From NCBI GenBank assembly GCA_947629005.1, contig CANRCD010000004.1:54554-118553 (forward strand): 64,000 nucleotides of DNA, given 5' to 3'. This DNA is from an uncultured Clostridia bacterium (lineage in GTDB: Bacteria > Bacillota > Clostridia > UMGS1883). Each line of letters opens with the position of its first letter. The stretch's first letter is position 1. A model generated the notes under the pieces. The model saw only the letters and a list, made by a program, of their open reading frames with translations, ran no database searches and was not told the origin of the DNA. Of the stretch, positions 53,797-63,514 are shown piece by piece. The position numbers and the translations under genes were made by a program.

Positions 53797-55844
53797 CCGC
53801 AGCATTGAAAAAGTTTAACATAAGAAATATATCTGCATATATGACCATTAGCGTGACGCTTATAGCGGCGGCGCTTTATTCCGGCATCGCCACTCCGTCT
53901 GCAAGAGGAGCCGTTGGGACTATCGCGCTGGTTTTTGTGCTCACCGCTGGGCTTGAATTTGGCCTTTACAAAATAGCAGGCTTTAGGTTTAAGCGTGTTC
54001 AGGGGCTGTGTCTTGTAGGATTAGCGTTGGTTTATGGCATTACTGCTACATTTTTTCGGTCTGTGGCATTTTATCAGATTACATTTTCTGTGCTTACGGT
54101 ACTGTATGTAATAATTTTTGCATGGGCGGTGTTTGGATTTACTCGCTCGACTTGGAATAGAATAATTGGGCTTCTTTTGCTTCTGGGATTTTTGGTAGCA
54201 TTTTTGTATGCGTTTAAGCAAATGGGAACTTTTTCAGAAGATTGTTATGGATATTATGATATATCGCAGAGTTATGCTTTTAGCATTAGTGATATTGGAA
54301 AAGTTAGTACCAATCATCAATACGTATATAAAACAGATTACAATGTTTCGTTCCCTTATTTTTTACCTCTTGTAGTTTTTATAATAAATTGCTTGACTGA
54401 TCTTGGATTGTACTCGGGGATTTTTCTAAATACATATATCATCCTTTACACAATTTTAGTTTTTTTTAGTATTAGTAGATATTTTTCAAGACGGCTTTGG
54501 TGCGGAGCAATGGCAGGATTTTTGCTGCTTACCACAAGGCCATATATCAGAGAGGCGTTTGATTATGCATCGATTCCGTTGGCACTGTTAGTAAGTTCAG
54601 TTTGTTTATCTTTTATTGCCAAACTTTTTTTCACTCAGAAAAAATCTCCCTTTATAGCACTCCTTTCCGGTATCCTTGCGGGAACTGTTATAGCAACCAG
54701 ATTTGATGGTTTAGTCATGGGCGCTTTCTTTGCGTTGGTAATGCTTTTTGTTCAAAAAGAAAACAAAGTTAAGAATTTTATTTTATATACCGTTGGTCTT
54801 TTTGTTATGATATCTCCTTGGGTCATTTATTCGATAGCACATTTTAATAAATTATGGGTATCTGATAACAGTGGGACGATGTTCCTTGTAGAGACATCTA
54901 CTCCTTTGCGGTTAAGTCTTCCTGGTGAGACTGTTAAGACATTATTCAATGCCCCTGCTGAGTGGTTATCTGCTTTTGCTTATAAGTTTGCAAGTATATG
55001 CCATAAAATCCTTACTTGCTCTCCGAATTCTACTATAATTGTTCTTGCGTGCATTATTCTTGTGTTTATTTATAGAGATAAAATATTACCACTGCCCCAA
55101 AAAATTTTATGTATTTTGGTCACCACCATTATTTACTATAGTGGAAAAACATTTATGTATGTTCTGGTGGGGTACAGCACGCCGAGATACCAGATTGAAA
55201 CTATTATATTTTTTACATTTTTGCTTATGATGCTTGTAGAAAGATTTAGAATTATACCTGCTGTTAAAAAAAGGGTATTTTTGAATTTTATATGCTTGGT
55301 TATGATTATATTAGCAGGAAATGCCTTTAAATGGGACATATATAAGAATTTGTCAGAGCCTTTCAGGAAGCCGTTGGATGACATAGTAGTTGCTCCAGAA
55401 TGGGTAAGCTCGTTAGACAAAAAGCTAAACGGCGTTATAGACGATAAGGATGCTGAAATACTATTCCTTGCACAAGACTATATATTTGGAGGGTGGACTG
55501 ATTGGAATATTAACCTTGCACCGCATAGATCAAATTGGGAAAAGTTGGAGTATGTGATGAATGATTATGTTGATGTAAAATATATACTGTGTGACCAGGA
55601 GCATCCCTTGTTAAGTGACAAAGAAAAAATGAAAGAAATAAACGATCAATTAAATTCACGATATAAAAAAATAGACTTAGGCGATGGATATTTGTTGTAT
55701 AAAGTAGGGGATGCAAACATAATCATGGACAGGCAAAAGGACGGGAAGGAGAAAGGCAGTAAAATGTATACACCCGAACAAAGGGAAATGGCATTAGAGT
55801 TATACGAAGAAATAAAGTCCACTACAGGAGTATCCGACGGTTAG
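53793..55844 (+). CDS. GT39-like membrane glycosyltransferase (chimeric C-terminus)
   Basis: 683 residues, about 13 membrane segments. First extracytoplasmic loop carries an acidic FSEDCYGYYDISQ motif, as in ArnT/PMT-type enzymes using polyprenyl-phosphate sugars; a later loop region has NSGTMFLVETSTPLRLSLP. It is a tandem paralogue of the gene at 57.2 kb. The natural end is probably just after LLYKVGD. The last 40 or so residues (MYTPEQREMALELYEE onward) belong to an inserted IS3-type orfA. The core enzyme may still work. Confidence 0.82.
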   Translation: MTAALKKFNIRNISAYMTISVTLIAAALYSGIATPSARGAVGTIALVFVLTAGLEFGLYKIAGFRFKRVQGLCLVGLALVYGITATFFRSVAFYQITFSVLTVLYVIIFAWAVFGFTRSTWNRIIGLLLLLGFLVAFLYAFKQMGTFSEDCYGYYDISQSYAFSISDIGKVSTNHQYVYKTDYNVSFPYFLPLVVFIINCLTDLGLYSGIFLNTYIILYTILVFFSISRYFSRRLWCGAMAGFLLLTTRPYIREAFDYASIPLALLVSSVCLSFIAKLFFTQKKSPFIALLSGILAGTVIATRFDGLVMGAFFALVMLFVQKENKVKNFILYTVGLFVMISPWVIYSIAHFNKLWVSDNSGTMFLVETSTPLRLSLPGETVKTLFNAPAEWLSAFAYKFASICHKILTCSPNSTIIVLACIILVFIYRDKILPLPQKILCILVTTIIYYSGKTFMYVLVGYSTPRYQIETIIFFTFLLMMLVERFRIIPAVKKRVFLNFICLVMIILAGNAFKWDIYKNLSEPFRKPLDDIVVAPEWVSSLDKKLNGVIDDKDAEILFLAQDYIFGGWTDWNINLAPHRSNWEKLEYVMNDYVDVKYILCDQEHPLLSDKEKMKEINDQLNSRYKKIDLGDGYLLYKVGDANIIMDRQKDGKEKGSKMYTPEQREMALELYEEIKSTTGVSDG

Positions 55845-56150
55845 GTTACCCATCAAAAGGCTATGTATATATAGCTTGCAAACAGAGAAAAACCATGGTG
55901 TGCTCCGAATGGTTTTCGCGGAATAAATACTGCCGAACATCCCCGCAATCCTTGTGCCGAATTAAAATTATCTCTAATTAAGGCTTGCTTTGAAGACGAA
56001 AATGATATACAATTAGTATCAGCGAAGATAGGTTACAGTCGTGCCAGTATATATCACTGGAGAAAAAAGTACCTTAAGGAAGGGATGGCGGGACTTATGA
56101 ATACAAAGGACTAAACTACCGTCTTCCGAAAAAACCGCCCCATCTGACAG
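55764..56150 (+). pseudogene. IS3-family orfA (HTH) remnant
   Basis: Helix-turn-helix subunit in at least three frames: MYTPEQREMALELYEE, then YPSKGYVYIACKQ, then NDIQLVSAKIGYSRASIYHW. Frame changes near 55840 and 55925. This stretch otherwise holds no gene. Confidence 0.75.
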
Positions 56151-57132
56151 CGAGATAAAACAGCTTAAGGAGCAACTCTATGAAATGCAGATGGAAATCG
56201 ACATCCTCAGGGCTGCGTTAGACATAATAAAAAAAGACCACGGCATCAATCTGACGGCTCTGAAAAACAGAGAAAAGATAGTGCTGATTGATGCCTTGAG
56301 GGGAAAATACGCACTGTCTGAATTGTTTGGCAAGCCATCTTTTTCGCGAAGCAGATACTATTTTCAGAAATCCTTGCAAAGAAGGAAAGATAAGTATGCG
56401 TCACTAAAAGAGAGAATGTCAGAAATTCACGCCGACAGTGGGCAAACCTATGTATATAGGAGGATAAAAACCGAGTTGGAAAAGGTAAATATTCACGTGT
56501 CGGAGAAGGTCGTTCGCCGGCTGATGGCGAGACACGGAATTTTCGTATGCTAAAAACGAAGAACAAAATACAATTCATATAAAGGAGAGATCTCTACTGA
56601 GGTGTTAAATCTGATAAACAGGGATTTCAAAGCTGCCAAGCCCAATAAAAAATGGTTGACAGATATTACAGAATTTGCTCGGCCAAAGGGGAAAGTGTAT
56701 CTTTCGCCAATGATAGATTATTTTGACGGACTGTCGGTTGCATGGACCATCGGCACATCGCCAAACGCGGAATTAGTGAATACAATGCTTACAGATGCGA
56801 TATCCGGACTGGTGAAGGATGAAAAGCCGGTTGTTCACACTGACCGAGGATGTCATTACAGATGGCACGGATGGATAAAGAAGATGGAATCAGCCGGACT
56901 TACCAGGTCGATGTCGAAAAAAGGCTGCTCGCCTGACAACGCCGCGTGTGAAGGCTTTTTCGGAAGGTTTAAGAACGAGATGTTCTACAACAGACAGTGG
57001 AATGGAGTTAGTATCAAGGAAATTATTTCCATATTGAATGAATATTTAATATGGTACCGTGAGAAACGTATCAAGATTTCTTTAGGGGGATTAAGTCCAA
57101 TCGAATACAGACGTAGTTTAGGACTGATCTGA
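56125..57132 (+). pseudogene. IS3-family orfB transposase, interrupted
   Basis: Begins in a coiled-coil segment (SDSEIKQLKEQLYEMQ) and continues RHGIFVC to an in-frame TAA at 56551-56553, then RRTKYNSYKGEIS in the same frame. DDE catalytic domain (rve type): LTDITEF, VVHTDRGCHYRWH, DNAACEGFFGRFKNEMF, ending PIEYRRSLGLI. All three acidic residues remain, so one nonsense codon separates the halves. Confidence 0.85.
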
Positions 57133-57210
57133 CGGGCTCTGCCTGTCTAGGATTATGTCCTTAACCTCCCCCACGTGTAAGATAAATATAATGATGGAAG
57201 GCTGATTTTG

Positions 57211-59100
57211 ATGTTTTACAGTGTAATGCGAGAAAAAAAAAGAAGGAACTACTTTCCGGCATATATGACCTTGAGTGTTACGCTCATAGCAGCGGCGCTT
57301 TATTCCGGCATTGCGACTCCGTCCGTAAGAGGAGCTATCGGAACTATTGCGCTGGTGTTTGTGTTTACCGCCGGACTTGAATTTGGACTCTATAAAATAG
57401 CAGGATTTAGATTTAAGCGTGCGCAGGGGCTGTGTCTTATTGGCGTGGCAGTTGCTTATTGTATATTTGTCGCCGCGCTTCCCTCAATTGCGTTTTATCA
57501 GGTAACGTTGTCTGCGCTTACGATCATATATGCCATAATTTTGGCATGGGAGGGGGTACTTTCATTTACTAACTCAACGTTGAATAGAGTTGTTGGGCTG
57601 CTTTTGATTTTTGGGCTTACGTTGGCATTTTTATATGGGTGGCAGAATCTCGGATCATTCTCGACAGACAGCTACAATTACTATGAAATTGCGCAAACTT
57701 TTGCTGATGAATACGGAAAAGTTGGTATGATTGGTCAATATGTCTTAAGGACGGATTATAGTGCAGGTTTTCCGTACTTTTACCCGCTTGTTTTATATAT
57801 AACAAATTGTATAACTAATATTGGGAGATATTCAGGTGTTTTTATTAATATCTATTTAATGCTTTATACAATACTTGCATTTATTGGTATAAGTAAGTAT
57901 TTTGTAAAACGGATTTGGCACGGTGTTGCAGTTAGTGTATTGCTGCTATCTATAGTTTCTTACGCCTATGGAGAAGTATTTGCATTTGGAACAATCCCAC
58001 TGGCATTATTGGGAAGCGCACTATGTTTTTATTTATGTGCCAGACTTTACATTACCCAAAAGAAATCTATTTTAATGCCATTTCTCGCCGGAGTTCTTGC
58101 CGGTATTGTAATGGTTACTCGCTTTGATGGATTAGCTTTGGGCGTATTTTGTGCCTTGTTAATGTATCTGGGGCAGAATGGAAGAGGGTTTAGGAATTTT
58201 TTCCTATACGCTATAGGCCTTTTAATGTTGGCTTCACCGTGGATATTTTACTCTTTATTACATTTTAATAAACTGTGGATATCAAGCAATAGCGGGACCA
58301 TGTTCCTAGTAGAAACGGCTACGCCATCGAGACTCTATCTGCCCAGTGAAACTGTTAAAACATTATTTAATGCACCGCTTGAATGGATGTTGGCATTAGC
58401 ATATAAATTTGTGAAGATATGTTATAAATTAGCTATATGTTCTATTCCGGCTGATATTATTATTTTAGTGTATTTAATTATTGCTTTGAAAAAAAGGAAA
58501 GAAATAACACCATTATCTAAAAAGATATTTTGGATTTTGGTTACCACTGTTATATATTGCATTGGAAAAACTCTTATGTATACCCTTGTTGGCTATGGAG
58601 TATCAAGATATCATATTGAAACAGTGGTGCTATTTACATTTGTTCTTATGATGGTATTTGAAAAGCTTTCAATAGTGCCGACCAAAGGGATTTCGTTTGG
58701 AATATGTTCACTCATTTTTGTTCTATTTGTTTCAGGCTTCTGTTGGGGAATGAATAGTAAACCAATTAATCCGCTTAACAAACCTTTATCAAATATAAAT
58801 GTTGTTCCGAGGTGGATAAGCTCTCTTGACAAAAGGCTTGATGACATTATTAATGATGATAATGCAGAAATATTTTATCTTACGCAGGATTTTTCTTTAG
58901 GCGGGTGGATTGATCGTAAAATATACATTGCGCCTAATGAGGCTAATTGGGCTAAAGTTGAATACGCAATGAAAAATTATATGGATGTGGAATATGTGTT
59001 ATGCGATATACGATATTTACCGGAAGAAATACGAGAAAACCTTGACGCAAGATATGAGAAAAAAGATTTGGGACAGTTCTTGCTTTATAAAGTAAAATAA
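57211..59100 (+). CDS. GT39-like membrane glycosyltransferase (second copy)
   Basis: 629 residues, paralogous to the 53.8-kb gene along its length (shared SVTLIAAALYSGIATPS, TAGLEFGLYKIAGFRFKR). First loop FSTDSYNYYEIAQ supplies the acidic residues; loop NSGTMFLVETATPSRLYLP is also shared. It ends cleanly LLYKVK. GGAAGG at 57196-57201 fits the ATG at 57211 (TTG 57208 possible). It probably transfers a polyprenyl-phosphate-linked sugar to an outside acceptor. Transcription must cross the dead IS. Confidence 0.85.
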   Translation: MFYSVMREKKRRNYFPAYMTLSVTLIAAALYSGIATPSVRGAIGTIALVFVFTAGLEFGLYKIAGFRFKRAQGLCLIGVAVAYCIFVAALPSIAFYQVTLSALTIIYAIILAWEGVLSFTNSTLNRVVGLLLIFGLTLAFLYGWQNLGSFSTDSYNYYEIAQTFADEYGKVGMIGQYVLRTDYSAGFPYFYPLVLYITNCITNIGRYSGVFINIYLMLYTILAFIGISKYFVKRIWHGVAVSVLLLSIVSYAYGEVFAFGTIPLALLGSALCFYLCARLYITQKKSILMPFLAGVLAGIVMVTRFDGLALGVFCALLMYLGQNGRGFRNFFLYAIGLLMLASPWIFYSLLHFNKLWISSNSGTMFLVETATPSRLYLPSETVKTLFNAPLEWMLALAYKFVKICYKLAICSIPADIIILVYLIIALKKRKEITPLSKKIFWILVTTVIYCIGKTLMYTLVGYGVSRYHIETVVLFTFVLMMVFEKLSIVPTKGISFGICSLIFVLFVSGFCWGMNSKPINPLNKPLSNINVVPRWISSLDKRLDDIINDDNAEIFYLTQDFSLGGWIDRKIYIAPNEANWAKVEYAMKNYMDVEYVLCDIRYLPEEIRENLDARYEKKDLGQFLLYKVK

Positions 59101-59117
59101 AAAACGGAGGAATAAAT

Positions 59118-59909
59118 TTGTATTTATCAATTTCAAACATAGCGTGGGGCGCGGAGAATGACAATCGAATGTACAGCCTTATGCAAAAGTACGGGTTTAC
59201 CGGCCTTGAGATAGCCCCGACGAGGATATTCCCGGAAAATCCATATTATAGGCTGAAAGAGGCTGAAGTATGGAGCAAAAAGCTTGACTCGGACTATGGG
59301 CTTGTAGTTCCCTCAATACAGTCAATTTGGTTTGGCAGAACGGAAAAACTTTTTGGAAGCGAGGACGAAAGAGCGGCATTGGCGGAGTATACGAAAAAGG
59401 CCATAGATTTTGCGGCCGCCATCGGCTGCGAAAATCTGGTGTTTGGGTGCCCAAAAAACAGATATATTCCGGACGACGCCAATATAGAAATCGCTGTGGC
59501 TTTTTTCAAAACCGTTGGAGATTACGCCGCTGAAAGAGGGACGGTAATAGGCATGGAAGCAAATCCGACGATATACGGAACGAATTTTATAAATGACACC
59601 GTTTCGGCTTTAGAATTAATAAATCAAGTAAATTCGCCGGGCTTTCGACTAAATCTTGATGTGGGTACTATGGTTCAAAATAATGAGTCTGTGAATGAAT
59701 TAATTGGACAAGTAAAATTTATAAATCATGTGCACATAAGTGAGCCTGGGCTTAAGTCGATTGAAGAAAGAACTATAATACATACAGAACTTAAGCGTCT
59801 TTTGAAAGATGAAGGCTATAATGGCTTTATCTCTATTGAGATGGGAAGGCACGATGATATTAAAATAATAGAAAATGCAATGGAGTATGTGAAAGGAATT
59901 TTTGGTTGA
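59118..59909 (+). CDS. Sugar phosphate isomerase/epimerase (AP-endonuclease-2 TIM barrel)
   Basis: 263 residues. ISNIAWGAENDNRMYSLM, GFTGLEIAPTRIFP, then metal-binding candidates Glu in IGMEANPT, Asp in LNLDVGTM, His in INHVHISEPG and Glu in ISIEMGRHD. It probably isomerises or epimerises a free or phosphorylated sugar feeding the side-branch precursor. TTG start at 59118 with CGGAGGA 6 bases upstream. Co-directional with the GT39 and DPM-like genes. Confidence 0.85.
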   Translation: MYLSISNIAWGAENDNRMYSLMQKYGFTGLEIAPTRIFPENPYYRLKEAEVWSKKLDSDYGLVVPSIQSIWFGRTEKLFGSEDERAALAEYTKKAIDFAAAIGCENLVFGCPKNRYIPDDANIEIAVAFFKTVGDYAAERGTVIGMEANPTIYGTNFINDTVSALELINQVNSPGFRLNLDVGTMVQNNESVNELIGQVKFINHVHISEPGLKSIEERTIIHTELKRLLKDEGYNGFISIEMGRHDDIKIIENAMEYVKGIFG

Positions 59910-59926
59910 AGTCAGGTGGTTAAAAT

Positions 59927-60730
59927 ATGTATTTTGAAAAACAACCCGGTGTTCCGGCCTTTGAGTGCCGTGAGTTTTGCGCCAAAAAGCATGACTATGT
60001 TGTGCTTATTCCGATAATTAATGAAGGCGGAAGAATAAGACGAGAACTAAAGCGTGCCTGCGAAAGCGGCGTTCCGGACTATGCTGATATTGCAATATGC
60101 GACGGCGGTTCGACGGACGGAAGCGCGGACGATGAGGCACTTAAGTCGCTTCAAGTAAATACTCTCCTTATAAAAAAAGACGAGGGCAAGCAGGGCGCTC
60201 AGCTCAGAATGGGAATATGGTGGGCTCTAAAGCGCGGATATAAGGGCGTTATTACTATTGACGGCAACGATAAGGACAGTATTGAGGACGTTCCGCGCTT
60301 CATCGAAAAGCTTGAGCAAGGCTATGATTTGATTCAAGGCTCAAGATTTATCAAGGGAGGCCAAGCTATTAACACCCCTCCAATTCGTCTTATATCCGTA
60401 AAGCTTATTCATGCCCCTATCATTTCGATTACAGCCGGACAGCGGTTCACAGATACAACTAACGCATACAGAGCCTACTCGGCAAGGTATCTGTCAGATG
60501 AACGGGTTCAGCCGCTTAGGGATATTTTCATGACCTACGAGCTTTTGGCATATCTTTCTGTCAGGGCAACTCAGCTTGGCTATAAGGCCTGCGAGATACC
60601 CGTTACGCGGGCGTATCCTAAAACAGGCAAAACTCCTACGAAAATAAGTTTTTTTAAGGGCAACGGAGACCTGATGAAAATACTTTTTAAAAATATGCTT
60701 GGCGCTTATAAGCCGAAGCGGGGTAATTGA
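59927..60730 (+). CDS. DPM1-like polyprenyl-phosphate glycosyltransferase
   Basis: 267 residues. GT2 motifs YVVLIPIINEGGRI, IAICDGGSTDGSADD, KQGAQLRMGIWWAL, ITIDGNDKDSIED, and QGSRFIKGG. No transmembrane helices, like soluble DPM1-type synthases. It likely makes a polyprenyl-phosphate sugar flipped by the two small transporters encoded next and used by a GT39-like enzyme. The ATG lies 17 bases after the isomerase gene. Confidence 0.88.
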   Translation: MYFEKQPGVPAFECREFCAKKHDYVVLIPIINEGGRIRRELKRACESGVPDYADIAICDGGSTDGSADDEALKSLQVNTLLIKKDEGKQGAQLRMGIWWALKRGYKGVITIDGNDKDSIEDVPRFIEKLEQGYDLIQGSRFIKGGQAINTPPIRLISVKLIHAPIISITAGQRFTDTTNAYRAYSARYLSDERVQPLRDIFMTYELLAYLSVRATQLGYKACEIPVTRAYPKTGKTPTKISFFKGNGDLMKILFKNMLGAYKPKRGN

Positions 60731-60731
60731 T

Positions 60732-61073
60732 ATGATAGAGTCGATAAAACGGAACAAAAAGGGGATTATCCTCATGCTCATATCGTCCGTTTGCGCGTGC
60801 GTGGGGCAGCTTTTGTGGAAGCTTTCGGCCGAGCATGGATTTGTTGTGTTGCTCATAGGCTTTGCTTTTTATGGAGTTGGAGCGTTTTTGATGATGACGG
60901 CGTATAAATATGGCAAACTTTCTGTGCTCCAGCCTATGTTGAGCCTCAATTACGGTTTGAGTATCGTTTTGGCTGCCGTTGTACTTAAGGAAAAAATCAC
61001 TCTTATAAGGTGCATAGGAATCCTTGTTATAATTATAGGAGTAATTTTGATAGCCGGAGGTGACGAGGAATAA
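60732..61073 (+). CDS. EamA/SMR-type small membrane protein A (flippase subunit candidate)
   Basis: 113 residues, four transmembrane helices, drug/metabolite transporter superfamily. GQLLWKLSAEHGF and LSVLQPMLSLNYGLSIVLAAVVLKEKIT are typical of the ArnE/ArnF-like group. The ATG at 60732 begins right after the DPM1-like stop. It pairs with the next gene, overlapping by 1 base, so a heterodimeric flippase for a lipid-linked sugar is the likeliest reading. Confidence 0.82.
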   Translation: MIESIKRNKKGIILMLISSVCACVGQLLWKLSAEHGFVVLLIGFAFYGVGAFLMMTAYKYGKLSVLQPMLSLNYGLSIVLAAVVLKEKITLIRCIGILVIIIGVILIAGGDEE

Positions 61074-61399
61074 TGCTGTATTATGCTATTCTGCCCGTTA
61101 TGACGCTGATGGGAGCAGTGGCTTCGTTTTTCCTTAAAAAAGCCGCTCCGTCCGGCGGACTTGTGGCGTTGATGGAAAATGTATACTTCTATTTGGGCGG
61201 AGGACTGTATTTTCTTGCGGCTGTGCTTAATATAATTGTTCTACGTCATCTGGATTATTCCATAGTCTTGCCACTGACGTCTATTACGTATGTTTGGACA
61301 ATGGTGATCGCTTATTTTGCGTTGCATGAAAAAATAACGCTCAAGAAAATAGCTGGTGTGATTTTGATATTTGTAGGGGCTGCGGTAATAGCGGTTTAG
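61073..61399 (+). CDS. EamA/SMR-type small membrane protein B (flippase subunit candidate)
   Basis: 108 residues, four transmembrane helices: VASFFLKKAAPSGG, VLRHLDYSIVLPLTSITYVW, YFALHEKITLKKIAGVILIFVG. Partner of the preceding gene in ATGA-like arrangement (TAATG). It marks the end of the intact polysaccharide locus. Confidence 0.82.
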   Translation: MLYYAILPVMTLMGAVASFFLKKAAPSGGLVALMENVYFYLGGGLYFLAAVLNIIVLRHLDYSIVLPLTSITYVWTMVIAYFALHEKITLKKIAGVILIFVGAAVIAV

Positions 61400-61436
61400 A
61401 AAAAGTTAAGTATATCAGAATTGGAGATGGATATTC

Positions 61437-62164
61437 ATGGAAAACAAAAAATCTTTGGCACTTAAGACATGGTGGGGGTGGGTACTAACCTAATAATAGC
61501 AATCACGCTTTTAACAACGGTAATGCTGTCGGCTATAAAGTATCGGTCAGGTGAAATCAATTACTATAATTCAGACGCAACATGGCATACGCCTTAACAT
61601 AGAGGCATATAATGAAACTCCGGTATATGAACATCTGTTTCTCCAGATTGTGAGCTTAGGGGGGAAGGATAATAAAAATATTAATTGGGGAGCGACTATA
61701 TCTGATAAAGATGGAAATTATTATTATACATCGTTCTTTCCTGCAGGATATTTCCTTCCATGGGTATTCATGAAAATACTTAGGCTTCCGGCAAATGAAG
61801 AAAATCTGTATATATTTAATTCAGTATTATATTTGCTTTCGGCGATAATTTGGGCGCTATTTATTTATGAAGTCTATGGAGGAAAAAATATGTCACTATA
61901 CTGTCACTTGTAGCAATGATTACATATATTACAGCACCAGAAATTATGCATGGAATGGGAATAGTATATTGGCACCATTCAATAATGCAGGTTACACTTC
62001 CACTTCAAATAATGGCTTTCATAAAAATGAAAGATGGTTCAAAAAGAGCGGGAATTGCGTTTTTTATACTAGTTTTGGTGAATCCATATATAGAATGGAC
62101 TGGTTATGTGGCTAATGCTGGCTATGCGTTATATGAACTTTTTGTTGAATGGAAATGTCAATAA
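61437..62164 (+). pseudogene. Polytopic membrane protein of unknown function, broken and truncated
   Basis: Starts ATG 61437 behind TTGGAGATGG. Reading continues through three frame changes (near the G5 run about 61480, near 61590, near 61905): NSDATWHT, EAYNETPVYEHLFLQIVSLGG, DGNYYYTSFFPAGYFLPW, then VTILSLVAMITYITAPEIMHGMG, and stops at 62164. The hydrophobic profile and the WHT-EAYNETP-HLFLQIVSLGG pattern suggest a GT39-like or related membrane glycosyltransferase N-terminal half. The C-terminal half is absent where the IS3 element begins. Confidence 0.7.
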
Positions 62165-62208
62165 ATGTGGCGTCAAAAAATACCCAAAATATGATTTCAT
62201 CGAGACTT

Positions 62209-62327
62209 CGGCTTCAATCGCCATAGCTGCCGTCAATTCATTTTCGGGATTCTGTCAAGGTCGCCGCAGGCGCTCTGTATAGCCTTGACAGAATTTTAAA
62301 AATAATTTTTATCGGCGATTGAAGCCG
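62209..62327. repeat. Nested inverted repeat beside IS3 element
   Basis: Outer arms CGGCTTCAATCGCC (62209-62222) and GGCGATTGAAGCCG (62314-62327) are perfect 14-bp complements. Inner arms ATTCTGTCAAGG (62249-62260) and CCTTGACAGAAT (62283-62294) are perfect 12-bp complements; a small GCC-GCA-GGC hairpin lies at the tip. It lies just 3' of the transposase gene and may be an IS end structure, transcriptional block or independent element. Confidence 0.75.
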
Positions 62328-62328
62328 G

Positions 62329-63159
62329 TCATGCTGCCGCAACAGTTTTTTTCGCTGCCTCCCGATATTTCGCCAGGGCAAGCCCTCCCGGATTGCCCGT
62401 GTACACCCGGATTCGATTATAGTACACAAATATGTATCTGAATATCGCTGTCTTTACTTCTTCTTGTGGCATTTTGTATGTTGGTATCCGATACAGCTTC
62501 TCCTTCTTTAAAGTGGCAAAAAAGCTCTCCATCCTTGCGTTATCATAGCATTGTCCGGCAGAACTCAGGCTCTGCCTTATTCCAAGCTTCCTCAGCTCAT
62601 TTTGGAACGCCTCACTGGTATACTGGCTCCCACGGTCCGAATGGAGCACCGCCCCCTGAAGCTTCCCATATGCGGCCGACATCTGGCGCACTGTGTCAAT
62701 GCAAAGCTCTTTCTTCATATTTTCCCTCATTTTAAGAGCTAAGATCTCGCCGTTATAGCAATCCATGATTGGCGATACATACAGCTTCCCGTCCAAGCAT
62801 TGAACCTCGGTAATGTCCGTAAGAAGCTTGGCCATTGGTCTGTCAGAATGGAAGTCTCTCTTTATCAAATTTTCCTTTTCCTGTATCTCGGTGGCTGCCT
62901 TTGTCAGGCCGTGCGGATTCCGACGGCGGTGGATATATCCGCCGGCCTTCATTGCGCGGTATACGGGTTCTCTGCTTACAGTAATTCCTTTTTGGCTGAG
63001 CGCTATGTGCATGCGCGGAGAACCGTAGTTGTCATTGTCGGGATGTTCGTCGAGGATTTTTTTTATTTCGACCAAAAGAAACTGCTGCCTCGTCAGTTTG
63101 CCGCGATTCCTCAGCCATTGGTAGTAAACTGATTCGCTTATTTTCAGAACTGTACACAC
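62329..63159 (-). CDS. IS3-family transposase OrfB
   Basis: 276 residues, DDE integrase core intact: LLTDITEVQCLDGK, VLHSDRGSQYTSEAF, QCYDNARMESFFATLKKE. N-terminal VLKISESVYYQWLRNRGK is the usual OrfB start. The same frame stays open upstream to about 63225 (KTSERHLFISDSKDRYHVKDV), so the protein is probably made as an OrfAB fusion by frameshifting. It is likely active. Confidence 0.93.
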   Translation of the reverse strand: MCTVLKISESVYYQWLRNRGKLTRQQFLLVEIKKILDEHPDNDNYGSPRMHIALSQKGITVSREPVYRAMKAGGYIHRRRNPHGLTKAATEIQEKENLIKRDFHSDRPMAKLLTDITEVQCLDGKLYVSPIMDCYNGEILALKMRENMKKELCIDTVRQMSAAYGKLQGAVLHSDRGSQYTSEAFQNELRKLGIRQSLSSAGQCYDNARMESFFATLKKEKLYRIPTYKMPQEEVKTAIFRYIFVYYNRIRVYTGNPGGLALAKYREAAKKTVAAA

Positions 63160-63218
63160 GTCTTTTACATGGTATCTGTCCTTGGAATCAGAAATAAACA
63201 GATGACGTTCAGATGTTT

Positions 63219-63491
63219 TTACTTATTCCGGTCTTTTGCGAAAAAACCGAGTGCATCCTTTAATATTTCGTTGGCCTGTCTAAGTTGAGAATTTTCTTTT
63301 TCCAGTTCACGGATCCGCTGCGCAGCCTTGTCACAGGACAATGTTAAGCTTTGTTTTTTCTCAATTTTGCGCAATTTTCTCCAGTCGGCGAGAGTATAGT
63401 AGTTCAGACCCAACTGCTGTGTGGCCTTCTTTACTCCTATTTCGTCTGACAGGTTTATGGCTTCACTTTTAAATTCTTTACTGTACTTCAT
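63219..63491 (-). CDS. IS3-family transposase OrfA
   Basis: 90 residues. HTH domain MKYSKEFKSEAINLSDEIG and LGLNYYTLADWRK, followed by a leucine-zipper-like coiled coil RIRELEKENSQLRQANEIL. AGAAGGG sits upstream on the minus strand. OrfB lies in the -1 frame. The two together form one IS3-type element, whose exact ends I could not fix. Confidence 0.93.
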   Translation of the reverse strand: MKYSKEFKSEAINLSDEIGVKKATQQLGLNYYTLADWRKLRKIEKKQSLTLSCDKAAQRIRELEKENSQLRQANEILKDALGFFAKDRNK

Positions 63492-63514
63492 TTTTCACCC
63501 TTCTTTCTGTTTTT

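Larger units (their letters stand above)
55726..57149 (+). mobile_element. Decayed IS3-family (IS150-like) element
   Basis: Imperfect ends TGGACAGGCA (55726-55735) and TGCCTGTCTA (57140-57149). No clear target duplication is seen. orfA begins ATG 55764 (MYTPEQREMALELYEEIK), is shifted into RRLGYPSKGYVYIACKQR and again into AELKLSLIKACFEDENDI. The element lies in the 3' end of one GT39-like gene, 62 bases before its paralogue. The frame changes and an in-frame TAA in orfB make it immobile. Confidence 0.8.

Noticed and set aside
61073..61399. Multidrug resistance SMR pump
   Set aside because: The paired small proteins follow a DPM1-like synthase and GT39 genes with 1-base overlap, a context that favours lipid-linked sugar translocation over drug export.
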